From Tistrella mobilis KA081020-065 (GTDB lineage: Bacteria; Pseudomonadota; Alphaproteobacteria; Tistrellales; Tistrellaceae), in assembly GCF_000264455.2 (NCBI RefSeq), contig NC_017956.1:1037501-1101500 (forward strand): 64,000 nt of DNA, given 5' to 3'. The position numbers and the translations under genes were made by a program. Each line of letters starts with the position of its first letter. The first letter of the stretch is position 1. Positions 44,223 to 52,922 of this stretch are shown one piece after another. The notes beneath the pieces are model-generated. The model did not search any database, was not told the origin of the DNA, and saw only the letters and a program-made list of their open reading frames with translations.

Positions 44223-45035
44223 TCAGCCGAGATTGATGTCGGGCGCATCCTCGGCCTTCATGCCGACGATGTGATAGCCCGCATCGACATGCATCACCTC
44301 GCCGGTGATGCCGGTGCCCATGTCCGAGAGCATCAGCAGCGAGGCGTTGCCGACCTCTTCGATCGAGACCGTGCGCCGCAGCGGCGAGTTCATCTCGTTC
44401 CAGCGCATGATGTAGCGGAAGTCGCCGATGCCCGAGGCGGCCAGCGTCTTGATCGGCCCGGCCGAGATGGCGTTGACCCGGATGTTTTCGGGGCCGAGGT
44501 CGGCCGCCAGATACTGCACGCTGGATTCGAGCGCCGCCTTGGCCACGCCCATGACGTTGTAATGCGGGATCACCCGCTCCGCCCCCAGATAGGAGAGCGT
44601 CAGGATGCTGCCGCCATGCTGCATCAGCGGCCGGGCATACTGCGCCATCTGCACCAGCGAGAAGGCCGAGATCTGCATGGTGCGCAGGAAGTTGTCGAGC
44701 GTGGTGTCGACATACTTGCCCTTCAGCTGGTTCTTGTCGGAATAGGCGACGGCGTGCACCAGAAAGTCGAGCCGGCCCCATTTTTCGGCGATCGTGTCGA
44801 ACAGGGCCTTCATGCTGTCGTCGTCGGTGACGTCGCAGGGGGCGACGAGCGTGGCACCGACTTCGGCGGCCAGCGGGCGGACCCGCTTTTCCAGCGCCTC
44901 ACCCTGATAGGTCAATGCCACCTCCGCGCCGTTCAGCGTCACCGCCCTGGTGATCCCCCAGGCGATCGAGCGGTCGTTGGCGACGCCGACGATCAGGCCG
45001 CGCTTGCCGGCCATCACGTTCGATTGAACGATCAT
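44223..45035 (-). CDS. fabI: Enoyl-ACP reductase (NADH)
   Basis: The 270-residue SDR-type enzyme performs the last reduction of fatty-acid elongation and is the triclosan target in this class. GLIVGVANDRSIAWGI near residue 13 is the FabI cofactor motif, and the catalytic Tyr159 and Lys166 are spaced by six residues in HYNVMGVAK. It has its own predicted promoter 140 bp upstream, and aroC follows. Confidence 0.97.
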   Translation of the reverse strand: MIVQSNVMAGKRGLIVGVANDRSIAWGITRAVTLNGAEVALTYQGEALEKRVRPLAAEVGATLVAPCDVTDDDSMKALFDTIAEKWGRLDFLVHAVAYSDKNQLKGKYVDTTLDNFLRTMQISAFSLVQMAQYARPLMQHGGSILTLSYLGAERVIPHYNVMGVAKAALESSVQYLAADLGPENIRVNAISAGPIKTLAASGIGDFRYIMRWNEMNSPLRRTVSIEEVGNASLLMLSDMGTGITGEVMHVDAGYHIVGMKAEDAPDINLG

Positions 45036-45113
45036 GCGGTCCCCTCGCAGTATCCAGGCGGCCGGTCCAGGGAGGCGCCGGGGGCGCGGCCGGCCCTGGC
45101 GGACCTCGTGTGA

Positions 45114-45136
45114 CAGGTTGCATCCTGCAGGTTGCA
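45114..45136 (-). repeat. Two TGCAACCTG direct repeats in the fabI leader
   Basis: On the minus strand TGCAACCTG occurs twice with a 14-bp period (plus-strand coordinates 45128-45136 and 45114-45122). The second half of the first copy forms the palindrome CCTGCAGG. They lie about 35-55 nt after the predicted fabI start of transcription, so they could bind a regulator or influence the leader RNA. Confidence 0.5.
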
Positions 45137-45176
45137 GACGTGCCGTTCGGCCGGCGGCCGGGCACAGGTGCGGCGC

Positions 45177-45204
45177 ATCCTACACGAAACGGCGGTCCGG
45201 TCAA
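45177..45204 (-). promoter_or_regulatory. Probable fabI promoter
   Basis: On the minus strand TTGACC (45199-45204) is followed after 16 bp by TAGGAT (45177-45182). The leader to the fabI ATG would be about 135 nt. Confidence 0.5.
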
Positions 45205-45236
45205 ATCGGCACCGGACGGGGCCTGAACGGCGGATT

Positions 45237-46190
45237 TCAGCGCTGTCCGGGCCGGTGCATGTGCCGTCGTGCCAGCCTGCGGGCGGCCGCATGCCGGCGC
45301 CGGTGACGGTCGATCCGCGACCGCACGGCGGCCCAATAGCCACCCAGCAGGAAGACATAGGCCGCCAGATACAGTAGCAACAGGGTTGCGATCATGCTGC
45401 CCAGGCTGCCATAGACCGCGTTCATGCCACCCGTCTGGCGCAGATAGACCGAAAAGCCGATCAGCAGGGCCATCCAGCCCAGCACGATGACGGCTGCCGG
45501 CGGCAGCAGCACCCGCCGGCGCGGCGGCAGGGCATCGGGCAGCAGGCGCAGCAGGCCCCAGACCACGGTGACGGTGCCGGCCAGCACCAGGGGCGGGCGC
45601 AGGGTATGGACCAGCCAGACCCAGGCATCGGACAGGCCGAAGAAATCGACCGCAGGGCCGATCACGATCGGCAGGAAGACCAGCAGCGCCAGTGCCACCG
45701 GCAGGGCGAGCGCCCCGCCCGCCACCAGGGCCAGACTTTGCAGCCGCCGTTTCCACAGCGGCCGGACCATCTTCACCCGGAAGGCGCGGTTGAGCGCGTT
45801 GCGCAGGCTTTCAAGCGCATTGGAGGCCGACCAGAGGGCGGTGAGGATGCCGAAGGTGAGCAGCCCGCCCTTGGGGCCGAAGATGATCGTGTCGATCGGC
45901 CCGCGCAGCGCCTGGGCGACATCGGGCGGCAGATAGTCGAGCAGAGTGAGGATCAGGGCATGAACCTCGCCACCCTGGCCGATCACGCCGGCCAGCACCA
46001 CCAGCACGATCAGGAAGGGGAACATCGAAAACAGGCTCGCGAAGGCGATATGGCCTGCAATCTGGTCGGCGCCGTCGCGGGTGAAGCGGCCGTAGGTGAC
46101 CATCAGCTCGCGGACCCGCCGGTTGCTGCGCAACCGGCGGAGAAGAGGGCGGTAGAAGGGGGTCTTGTCAGGGTTTGCCGTTGCCGTCAT
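45237..46190 (-). CDS. YihY/BrkB-family inner-membrane protein
   Basis: The 317-residue protein has about six membrane segments beginning near residue 50. Family motifs are present: AGHIAFASLFSMFPFLIVLV, GLLTFGILTALWSASNALES and VYGSLGSMIATLLLLYLAAY followed by VFLLGGYW. It was once misannotated as RNase BN. Function is unknown. A basic tail rich in Arg and His follows the last helix. ATG 46190 overlaps the DnaJ-like stop (ATGA). Confidence 0.92.
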   Translation of the reverse strand: MTATANPDKTPFYRPLLRRLRSNRRVRELMVTYGRFTRDGADQIAGHIAFASLFSMFPFLIVLVVLAGVIGQGGEVHALILTLLDYLPPDVAQALRGPIDTIIFGPKGGLLTFGILTALWSASNALESLRNALNRAFRVKMVRPLWKRRLQSLALVAGGALALPVALALLVFLPIVIGPAVDFFGLSDAWVWLVHTLRPPLVLAGTVTVVWGLLRLLPDALPPRRRVLLPPAAVIVLGWMALLIGFSVYLRQTGGMNAVYGSLGSMIATLLLLYLAAYVFLLGGYWAAVRSRIDRHRRRHAAARRLARRHMHRPGQR

Positions 46191-47113
46191 TCGATCCCGG
46201 CTCGCCGCCGGACCTGATCGTAATCCGCGGGCGGCTTCCACCGCTTCACGAATTCCGTCAGCGCGGGGTCGTCGCGATCGGGCAGGACCAGTTTCAGCAC
46301 CACGAACAGGTCGCCGCGATCGCTCTTGTCCGCACCCATGCCGCGGCCCTTGAGCCGCAGCCGGCGCCCGCCCGAGGATCCGGGCGGCACGGCGACCCGG
46401 ACCGGGCCGTCCAGGGTGGGAACGACGATGCCGGCACCGAGCACCGCTTCAGGCAGGGTGATGGGCACATCGATCAGGATGTCGCGGCCCTCGGCGCGGA
46501 ACAGGGGGTGGGGTCGGACATTCACTTCCACCAGCGCATCACCGGCCTCGGCATTGCCGAAACCGGGCATGCCCTGGCCGTTCAGCCGCAGTTTCTGGCC
46601 GTCGCGGATGCCGGCGGGCACGGCGACTTCCAGCTCGCGCCCCTCGGGCAGGCGGATGCGCTTGCGGGTGCCGCGGGCGGCCTCGATGAATTCGACCGTC
46701 ACGGTATAGGTGACGTCGACACCGCGGCGATGAATGCCGGTGCGGCCGCCGCTGCCGTTGCCACCGGCGGCCTGGTCGCTGCGCCCCGGCTGCGCGCGGC
46801 GGCTGCGGGCGGGGTCGGTGAAGATGTCCGAGAAGAAATCGGCGAAGCCGCCGCCCTCGGCACCCCGGGGGCGCGGGCGGGCACGGCCGTTGCCGGCACC
46901 ATCGATCTCGCCACGGTCGAAGGCGGCACGCCGGGCCGGGTCGGACAGGATCGCATAGGCGGCAGACACGTCCTTGAACCGGCGTTCGACCTCGGCGTCG
47001 CCCGGGTGCAGATCCGGGTGATAGGCCTTGGCGAGGCGCCGGTAGGCAGTCTTGATGGCGTCGGGCGTGGCATCACGGCCCACGCCCAGTGTCTGATAAG
47101 GATCGGCGTTCAC
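46187..47113 (-). CDS. DnaJ-class co-chaperone without zinc finger (CbpA-like)
   Basis: The 308-residue protein has an N-terminal J domain with the HPD motif (AKAYHPDLHPGD), a Gly/Phe/Arg-rich linker (residues 72-128) and two C-terminal substrate-binding barrels (VTYTVTVEFIEAARGTRKRI onward). There are no CxxCxGxG repeats, so it is CbpA-like and would stimulate DnaK ATPase. It is translationally coupled to yihY. This J protein/fabI/aroC/pdxH grouping is familiar in Rhodospirillales. Confidence 0.93.
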   Translation of the reverse strand: MNADPYQTLGVGRDATPDAIKTAYRRLAKAYHPDLHPGDAEVERRFKDVSAAYAILSDPARRAAFDRGEIDGAGNGRARPRPRGAEGGGFADFFSDIFTDPARSRRAQPGRSDQAAGGNGSGGRTGIHRRGVDVTYTVTVEFIEAARGTRKRIRLPEGRELEVAVPAGIRDGQKLRLNGQGMPGFGNAEAGDALVEVNVRPHPLFRAEGRDILIDVPITLPEAVLGAGIVVPTLDGPVRVAVPPGSSGGRRLRLKGRGMGADKSDRGDLFVVLKLVLPDRDDPALTEFVKRWKPPADYDQVRRRAGIE

Positions 47114-47135
47114 GCGGTCCCCCGTGGACGTAAGC

Positions 47136-47163
47136 GGGCCGCCGCCCGATCAGGCGGCGGCCC
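47136..47163 (-). terminator. 11-bp GC hairpin after the lipoprotein gene
   Basis: GGGCCGCCGCC (47136-47146) pairs perfectly with 47153-47163 around six bases. It lies between the lipoprotein stop and the DnaJ-like start. No T tract follows on either strand, so termination is possible but not certain. Confidence 0.45.
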
Positions 47164-47210
47164 GTGCCCAAGGGTCGTTGCGGCCGGCCCCTGCGTCAAG
47201 CCCGTAGACG

Positions 47211-47687
47211 TCAGGAGTTGACGATCTTCCAGCTGCCGTCCGGCTGACGGCAGGCGGTGCCATAGGCTTCCTCGGTCTTGCCGCCGACATTCACGCGCTG
47301 GGTGAACTCGCGGCAGTATTCGCCGCTGGAGCGCTGATAGGTCTTGACCGGGGTGATCGAGCCGGAATTGCCGCTGTCCGGGTTGCTCCAGCTGCTGCTC
47401 TGTCCGGTGGGGTTGCTTTCAAGCGCCCGCTGGCTGGCACGCTCTGCCTCCAGCTGGTCGGCACGGTCGAGCGACTTGCCGATTTCATTGCCGGCGAAGG
47501 CGCCGAGCAGCGCGCCCGCGGCGGTGGCGGCCAGCTGGCCCGTGCCCTTGCCGAACTGGGCACCGGCGACGGCGCCGCCGACGCCGCCCAGCACCGCACC
47601 GACACCCTGCTTGGTGCCCATGTCGGACTGGGCGCAGGCGCCGAGGGCAAGGCCGGCTGCGACGATCAGGGGGATGAACGGCTTCAT
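47211..47687 (-). CDS. Glycine-zipper lipoprotein (17-kDa surface antigen / RT0821-like)
   Basis: The 158-residue precursor has a lipoprotein signal (LIVAAGLALGAC, lipidated Cys18). A glycine-zipper 2TM-like segment follows (GVGAVLGGVGGAVAGAQFG, then AATAAGALLGAFAGNEIG). The C-terminal domain ends SGEYCREFTQRVNVGGKTEE and then ACRQPDGSWKIVNS, as in rickettsial 17-kDa antigen and RT0821 proteins. It is probably anchored in the outer membrane. GGAAG precedes the ATG. The 350 bp between it and pdxH show only weak promoter-like sequences and no clear element. Confidence 0.92.
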   Translation of the reverse strand: MKPFIPLIVAAGLALGACAQSDMGTKQGVGAVLGGVGGAVAGAQFGKGTGQLAATAAGALLGAFAGNEIGKSLDRADQLEAERASQRALESNPTGQSSSWSNPDSGNSGSITPVKTYQRSSGEYCREFTQRVNVGGKTEEAYGTACRQPDGSWKIVNS

Positions 47688-48039
47688 GGGAGCTTCCGGT
47701 AGATGATGTGTCGGGTGCGGGGAGGTGTGGGGTGCGGGCGCCACATCCGGGCGCCGTTTCGTGTCAGGTGCGCATGGTAGCACGCGACCAGCCATGGCCA
47801 AGCGGCCTCGGCGTGTCAAATTTCGGTCGGAGGACAACACATCCGGGCCTTGGGGAAGATATCGGCGGCCCACCCCCGTCTGCCAAGGGGTGCGACAGAT
47901 GCGACCATGGAAGGGGGCGGGTGCTGCCCGCAGCGCTTGCCGCCCTGCCGGGTGTGGTGCATCTATTGAGCGGAGGGCCGGCTCGCGCCACCAGACCGCC
48001 CCCACTCCCCCGCCCATCATTCGCGGAGCCTTTGAAACC

Positions 48040-48633
48040 ATGTCCCTCCCCGAACTTGAAGATCCGTTCGAGCAGTTCGGCAAATGGTATGCCGAGGTGC
48101 GGGACGAACCCGCGATCACCGAGCCGACGGCGATGTGTGTCGCCACCGCCGGGAGCGACGGGCTGCCGGCGGCGCGCATGGTGCTGCTGAAGGCCTGGGA
48201 CCGCGACGGCTTCGTGTTCTACACGAATTACGAGAGCGACAAGGGCCGCGACCTGCTGGCCAATCCGCAGGCGGCGCTGCTGTTCTACTGGATGCCGCTG
48301 GGCCGGCAGGTGCGGGTGCAGGGCCGGGTAGAGCAGGTGACGGCGGAAGAGGCCGATGCCTATTTCGGCAGCCGGGCCCGAGACAGCCAGATCGGCGCCT
48401 GGGCCTCGCGCCAGTCGCGGCCGATGACCGGCCGCTACGATCTTGAGAAGCGGGTGGCGGAATTCGCGATCAGGTTCAATGTCGGCCGGGTGCCGCGGCC
48501 GGATTACTGGTCGGGTTTCCGGGTGGTGCCGCAGCGTATGGAATTCTGGCAGGAAGGCCGTTTCCGCCTGCATCAGCGTCTGGTCTATCTGAAGGACGGG
48601 GACGGCTGGACCCGTCAGTGGCTGTTCCCGTGA
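48040..48633 (+). CDS. pdxH: Pyridoxamine/pyridoxine 5'-phosphate oxidase
   Basis: The 197-residue FMN enzyme makes pyridoxal 5'-phosphate. Family motifs are visible: AARMVLLKAWDRDGFVFYTN followed by YESDKGRDL (FMN site), LFYWMPLGRQVRVQG, ASRQSR and the C-terminal RLHQRLVYLKDGDGWTRQWL. ATG 48040 gives the normal length; upstream in-frame sequence is Arg/Pro-rich and unlikely to be coding. It overlaps the CDF transporter start. Confidence 0.95.
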   Translation: MSLPELEDPFEQFGKWYAEVRDEPAITEPTAMCVATAGSDGLPAARMVLLKAWDRDGFVFYTNYESDKGRDLLANPQAALLFYWMPLGRQVRVQGRVEQVTAEEADAYFGSRARDSQIGAWASRQSRPMTGRYDLEKRVAEFAIRFNVGRVPRPDYWSGFRVVPQRMEFWQEGRFRLHQRLVYLKDGDGWTRQWLFP

Positions 48634-49556
48634 TCAGACCGCTGGGCGTTCTGGCGCCGCCCGATCCCGAGGTGGCGCGGCTGAAGCGGCGGGTGACGCT
48701 CGCCTCGCTTGCGGTCGCGCTCATCCTGGTGGCGCTGAAACTCGCCGCCTCGATCATGACCGGATCGGTCAGCATCCTGTCGAGCCTGGTCGACAGCGTG
48801 TCGGATTCGGGCGCAAGCCTGGTGACGCTGATCGCGGTGCGCCAGGCCATGCGCCCGGCCGATGCCCATCATCGCTTCGGCCATGGCAAGGCCGAGCCGC
48901 TGGCAGCGCTGGGCCAGGCACTGTTCGTGACCGGCTCTGCCCTGTTGCTGTGTGTCGAGGCGGTGCGCCGGCTGATCGAACCCGAACCCGTGGGCGAAGG
49001 ACCGGTCGGCATCGCCGTGATGGTCTTCGCCATCGTGGCGACACTGCTGCTGGTCCGCTATCAGGACCGGGTGATCGCCCGCACGCAGTCTCTGGCGGTG
49101 GGGGCCGACCGGCTGCACTATGTGGGCGACCTGCTGATCAATCTGGGCGTCATTCTGTCGATCCTGCTCAGCCAGTATGCCGGCGTGACCGAGGCCGACC
49201 CGGTGATCGCCGTGCTGATCGCGCTGCACCTGATCCGCGGCGCCTGGAAGATCGCGCGGGGCGCGCTGGATGCGCTGATGGACCGGGAACTGCCCGAGGC
49301 CGAGCGCGACGAGATCCGTAAGATCGTTCTGGCGGTGCCGGGGGTGCGTGGCATGCACGACCTGCGCACCCGGTCGTCCAGCGTGCACACCTTCATCCAG
49401 CTGCATCTGGAACTGGATCCGGCGGCACCGCTGGCGGATGCGCACGGGATCGCCGATCGGGTTGAAACGCTGCTGCGTGCACGTTATCCCGATGCCGAGG
49501 TCATCACCCATCTCGATCCGAAGGGCGTGACGGAATTCGTTCCGACCTTCCGCTGA
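48630..49556 (+). CDS. Cation diffusion facilitator (CDF) metal efflux protein
   Basis: The protein of about 308 residues has six membrane segments and a cytoplasmic C-terminal domain. The metal-site motifs are SLVDSVSDSG in helix 2 and HYVGDLLINLGV in helix 5, with HHRFGHGKAEPLAALGQ between. DSxSD and HYxGD resemble FieF-type Zn/Fe exporters. The GTG at 48630 overlaps the pdxH stop as GTGA; a GTG at 48618 is an alternative. It probably exports Zn2+ or Fe2+ in exchange for protons. Confidence 0.92.
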   Translation: MIRPLGVLAPPDPEVARLKRRVTLASLAVALILVALKLAASIMTGSVSILSSLVDSVSDSGASLVTLIAVRQAMRPADAHHRFGHGKAEPLAALGQALFVTGSALLLCVEAVRRLIEPEPVGEGPVGIAVMVFAIVATLLLVRYQDRVIARTQSLAVGADRLHYVGDLLINLGVILSILLSQYAGVTEADPVIAVLIALHLIRGAWKIARGALDALMDRELPEAERDEIRKIVLAVPGVRGMHDLRTRSSSVHTFIQLHLELDPAAPLADAHGIADRVETLLRARYPDAEVITHLDPKGVTEFVPTFR

Positions 49557-49586
49557 TCGTATCGACGGTAGTGATGCCGAAACATC

Positions 49587-49615
49587 TCCACTACAGGTTG
49601 TCGGTTTGCTAGGCT
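49587..49615 (+). promoter_or_regulatory. Possible apt promoter with extended -10
   Basis: TGCTAGGCT (49607-49615) is an extended -10, identical to the one before the aminotransferase gene at 3903-3911. The matching -35, TCCACT (49587-49592), is weak. It lies about 80 bp before the apt start. Confidence 0.3.
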
Positions 49616-49697
49616 CTCGCATGGTGGATCGCGTTGCGACCATCAGGCCCCATGTCGGGCGACCCGCCTGTCGACGTCCAGAAGGAAGACTGCCGCG

Positions 49698-50222
49698 ATG
49701 GATCTTGCCAGCCATATCCGCCGGGTGCCCGATTTCCCCAAGCCGGGCATCCTGTTCTACGACATCTCGACCCTGCTGGCCCATTCCGGGGCCTGGCGCG
49801 AGACCATCGACCGGATGGCGGAAGCGATCCGTCCGATGCAGCCGGATCTTCTGGCCGGGATCGAAAGCCGCGGCTTCCTGGCCGCTGCCCCCCTGGCGCT
49901 GGCGCTGGGCAAGGGGTTCGTGATGGTCCGCAAGCGCGGCAAGCTGCCGGGGCGCACGGTGTCTCATGCCTATGCGCTGGAATATGGCGAGGATGTGGTC
50001 GAGGTGCAGGACGGCATGATCGAGCGCGGCCAGCGGGTGGTGCTGGTCGACGACCTGCTCGCCACCGGCGGCACCGCTGCGGCGTCGATCGAGCTGCTGC
50101 GCAAGGTGGGGGCCGAGGTTCCGGCCGCTGCCTTCATCATTGAACTGATGGGCCTCGGCGGCCGCGAGCGGCTGGACGTGCAGGAGGTGCGGACCGAAAC
50201 CGTGCTGCAGTTCCCGGCCTGA
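49698..50222 (+). CDS. apt: Adenine phosphoribosyltransferase
   Basis: The 174-residue enzyme salvages adenine to AMP using PRPP. The PRPP-binding motif is [20 protein letters not shown], and the N-terminal region has [19 protein letters not shown] and [20 protein letters not shown]. Length and motifs are typical. It converges on tag, 27 bp away. Confidence 0.97.
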   Translation: MDLASHIRRVPDFPKPGILFYDISTLLAHSGAWRETIDRMAEAIRPMQPDLLAGIESRGFLAAAPLALALGKGFVMVRKRGKLPGRTVSHAYALEYGEDVVEVQDGMIERGQRVVLVDDLLATGGTAAASIELLRKVGAEVPAAAFIIELMGLGGRERLDVQEVRTETVLQFPA

Positions 50223-50249
50223 CCAGATCCGCCGGGACCATGGGCAGGA

Positions 50250-50843
50250 TCAGGCGCCGGCGCTGATCTCCGCATGACGCGGGCAGGTCGTGAGGTGGTC
50301 GTTGACCAGCCCCGCCGCCTGCATGAAGGCATAGACTGTCGTCGAGCCCAGATGCCGGAAACCCGCCTGTTTCAGCCGGCGGGCCAAGGCATCCGAGAGG
50401 GCGGTCCTGCCCGGCACCTCTGCACCGGTCGTGAAATGATTGGTCAGCGGCTGCCCGTCCACCGCCGCCCACAGAAAGGCGGCGAGGCCGGGCCCGCTGT
50501 CGCGCAGCGCCAGCGCCGCCCGGGCATTGGCGATGGTCGCCTCGATCTTGCCGCGGTGGCGGATGATGCCGGGGTCGGCCAGCAGGCGGTCCACATCTGC
50601 CGGGCCGAACCGGGCCAGGATGTCGGGATCGAAGCCGGCGAAGGCCCGGCGAAAGCCCTCGCGCCGGCGCAGGATCGTGATCCACGACAGGCCCGACTGA
50701 AAGCTCTCCAGCACCAGCATCTCGAAGAGCGGCCGCTCGTCGCGGACCGGTACACCCCATTCGGTGTCGTGATAGGCCCGGTAGAGCGGGTCGGTGCCGC
50801 ACCAGGGGCAGGGGCCGTGCCTTGCTTCCTCCTGCTCAGCCAT
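50250..50843 (-). CDS. tag: DNA-3-methyladenine glycosylase I
   Basis: The 197-residue base-excision enzyme removes 3-methyladenine. CPWCGTDPLYRAYHDTEWGV carries the N-terminal zinc ligands Cys and His, and LVNDHLTTCPRH the C-terminal His and Cys. The core has ESFQSGLSWITILRRREGFR. Its start overlaps the end of ygfZ by 8 bp, so the two are probably co-transcribed. Confidence 0.96.
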   Translation of the reverse strand: MAEQEEARHGPCPWCGTDPLYRAYHDTEWGVPVRDERPLFEMLVLESFQSGLSWITILRRREGFRRAFAGFDPDILARFGPADVDRLLADPGIIRHRGKIEATIANARAALALRDSGPGLAAFLWAAVDGQPLTNHFTTGAEVPGRTALSDALARRLKQAGFRHLGSTTVYAFMQAAGLVNDHLTTCPRHAEISAGA

Positions 50844-51765
50844 CGGTTCGCGGCCGGGCGGTGATGGTCAGCCCCTGGGCGGTGAGGGCGGGGCCGCTGC
50901 CGTCGGTGGCTGCGGTCGTGCGGTCGATGCGCAGCAAGGCGAGGCCGACGGGGCCGATCGCGCTGCGCAGCTGGCCGGCCTCGCGTTCCCCCGCCATCAC
51001 CGGCGTGCCCGGGGCGGGCAGGGGCGCGCCATCTGTGGCATCGACCACGAACAGGCGCTTGCGGACCTGGCCGCGGAACTTGCTGCGGGTGGTGACCTCC
51101 TGGCCGACATAGCAGCCCTTGTCGAACGCAACCCCGTTCAGCCGGTCCAGATCATGTTCCAGCGCCAGCCCCTGTTCGGGCGGCAGATCCTCGGGGCCTT
51201 CCGGCACGCCCGCCTCGATCCGGTGCAGATGCCAGGCCGCTTCCGGCACCGGGGTGAGACCGGTATCGGCCGCAAAGGCTTCAAGCGCCGCCTCGGGCCC
51301 CCAGAGCCGCAGGCCGAGGCCGGCCCCACGCGGATCGGGGACCTGCAGAACATCGTTGCCGTCGCCCTCGACGACAGGTCCCGCATCCTGCACCCCCGGG
51401 CCGAAGGCGACCGCGACAGCAAGCCCGGCTGCGGGTGCGATCCTCACCTTCGCCCGCAGCTTGTAAAGGGTCAGGCGCCGGATCAGGTCGGCGGCAAGGC
51501 CGGTTGCGCATTCGACCAGCAGCCGGTCGTCGCCGGCGCGGGCCACGATCAGGTCATGCAGGATCTTGCCCTGGGGCGTGAGCAGGGCGCCGTAACAGGC
51601 CCGCCCGTCGGCCACCGGGTCGAGATCGCCCGAGACCAGACCGTCGAGGAATTTGAGCGCGTCCTCTCCCTCCACCGCGACCAGGCTGCGGGCGGGCAGG
51701 CGGGTGAAGGCGGGGACCGTCGGCCGGAGGGGCAGTGTCGCGGTCGTCGTCGCGGGCTCGGTCAT
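50836..51765 (-). CDS. ygfZ: YgfZ/GcvT-like folate-binding Fe-S maintenance protein
   Basis: The 309-residue protein resembles glycine-cleavage T protein and has the diagnostic KGCYVGQEVTTRSKFRGQVR with its conserved cysteine. YgfZ/IBA57 proteins help mature or repair certain [4Fe-4S] enzymes in a folate-dependent manner. The start ATG 51765 begins MTEPATTTATLPLRPTVPAF; further upstream methionines are in GC-rich non-family sequence. It is divergent from the glycosyltransferase operon. Confidence 0.9.
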   Translation of the reverse strand: MTEPATTTATLPLRPTVPAFTRLPARSLVAVEGEDALKFLDGLVSGDLDPVADGRACYGALLTPQGKILHDLIVARAGDDRLLVECATGLAADLIRRLTLYKLRAKVRIAPAAGLAVAVAFGPGVQDAGPVVEGDGNDVLQVPDPRGAGLGLRLWGPEAALEAFAADTGLTPVPEAAWHLHRIEAGVPEGPEDLPPEQGLALEHDLDRLNGVAFDKGCYVGQEVTTRSKFRGQVRKRLFVVDATDGAPLPAPGTPVMAGEREAGQLRSAIGPVGLALLRIDRTTAATDGSGPALTAQGLTITARPRTDG

Positions 51766-51929
51766 GGCGATGGATCCGGATCCTTGATGGGCGGGCGGAC
51801 AAGGTCGCTCAACAGTGGCGTCGCCGGGCCGATGGTTCAAGAGGCGACGGCCGGCCATGACCGGCCATGGTTGCGCCCGAACCCCCGCGCGCCCTATAAC
51901 CGGCGGGATGCCCATCTCCGGGACCGCGC

Positions 51930-52922
51930 ATGGAATTGCTGTTCATCACCTCGACCCGCATCGGTGACGCCGTCCTGTCGACGGGACTGCTCGATCATCT
52001 GATCGCAACCGAAACCGCTGCCGGCCGCCCGGTACCGCGGGTGACGGTGGCCGTGGGCGCGCCCGCCGCACCGCTCTTCGCCGGGGTGCCTGGGCTGGTG
52101 CGGGTGCTGCCGATCGTCAAGCGGCCCCACGCCGGCCACTGGCGCGATCTCTGGCGGGCCACGATCGGCACGCGCTGGGATCTGGTGGTCGATCTGCGCG
52201 GTTCCGCCATCGCCTGGCTGCTGCGGGCCCGGCACCGGCGGGTGCTGTCGCGCCATGAAGACGGCCGGCACAAGCTTTATGAACTGGCGCGCACGCTTGA
52301 TCTGGACCCGCCGCCCGCACCGCGCATCTGGACCCGCCCGCAGGATCATGCCGCGGCTCTGGCGGCCTTTCCGGAAGGTTCGCAGCCCATCCTGGCGCTG
52401 GCACCGGCCGCAAACTGGGTGGGCAAGCAATGGCCGGCGGAGCGTTTCGCCGAACTGGTCGGTCGGCTGGCCGGGCCGGGCGGGGCGATGGCCGGGGCAC
52501 GGGTGGCGGTGATCGCCGCCCCCCACGAACGTCCGCAGGCCGAGCCGGCGCTGGCCGCTGCGCGCGCGGCGGGGCTGGAGGCGCCCGACATCATCGGCAG
52601 CCTGCCGCTGCTGGGCGTGCAGGCGCTGCTGGAACGTAGCGCCCTGTTCATCGGCAATGACAGCGGGCTGATGCACATGGCGGCGGCGGCCGGTGCGCCG
52701 ACCCTGGGCCTGTTCGGCCCCACACCCGATTCGCTCTACGGCCCCTGGGGGTCGCATGCCGTGGCGGTGCGCACGCCCGAATCGTATGACCGCCTGGCCG
52801 CCGAACGGCCGACCTCACCCGCCGATCGCTGCTACATGACCGGGCTGGCCACGGATACGGTGGAAGGGGCGGCGGTGGCGCTGCTCGACCGTGTGGCGCG
52901 GTCGGGACGGATACCGGCATGA
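51930..52922 (+). CDS. Glycosyltransferase family 9 (heptosyltransferase-like)
   Basis: The 330-residue GT-B enzyme has N-terminal LLFITSTRIGDAVLSTGLLD and C-terminal LFIGNDSGLMHMAAAAGAPT followed by LGLFGPT, the ADP-heptose-binding region of LPS heptosyltransferases. It likely adds a sugar to LPS core or another surface glycan at the inner face of the membrane. It is the first of four same-strand genes, overlapping the next by 4 bp. Confidence 0.92.
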   Translation: MELLFITSTRIGDAVLSTGLLDHLIATETAAGRPVPRVTVAVGAPAAPLFAGVPGLVRVLPIVKRPHAGHWRDLWRATIGTRWDLVVDLRGSAIAWLLRARHRRVLSRHEDGRHKLYELARTLDLDPPPAPRIWTRPQDHAAALAAFPEGSQPILALAPAANWVGKQWPAERFAELVGRLAGPGGAMAGARVAVIAAPHERPQAEPALAAARAAGLEAPDIIGSLPLLGVQALLERSALFIGNDSGLMHMAAAAGAPTLGLFGPTPDSLYGPWGSHAVAVRTPESYDRLAAERPTSPADRCYMTGLATDTVEGAAVALLDRVARSGRIPA

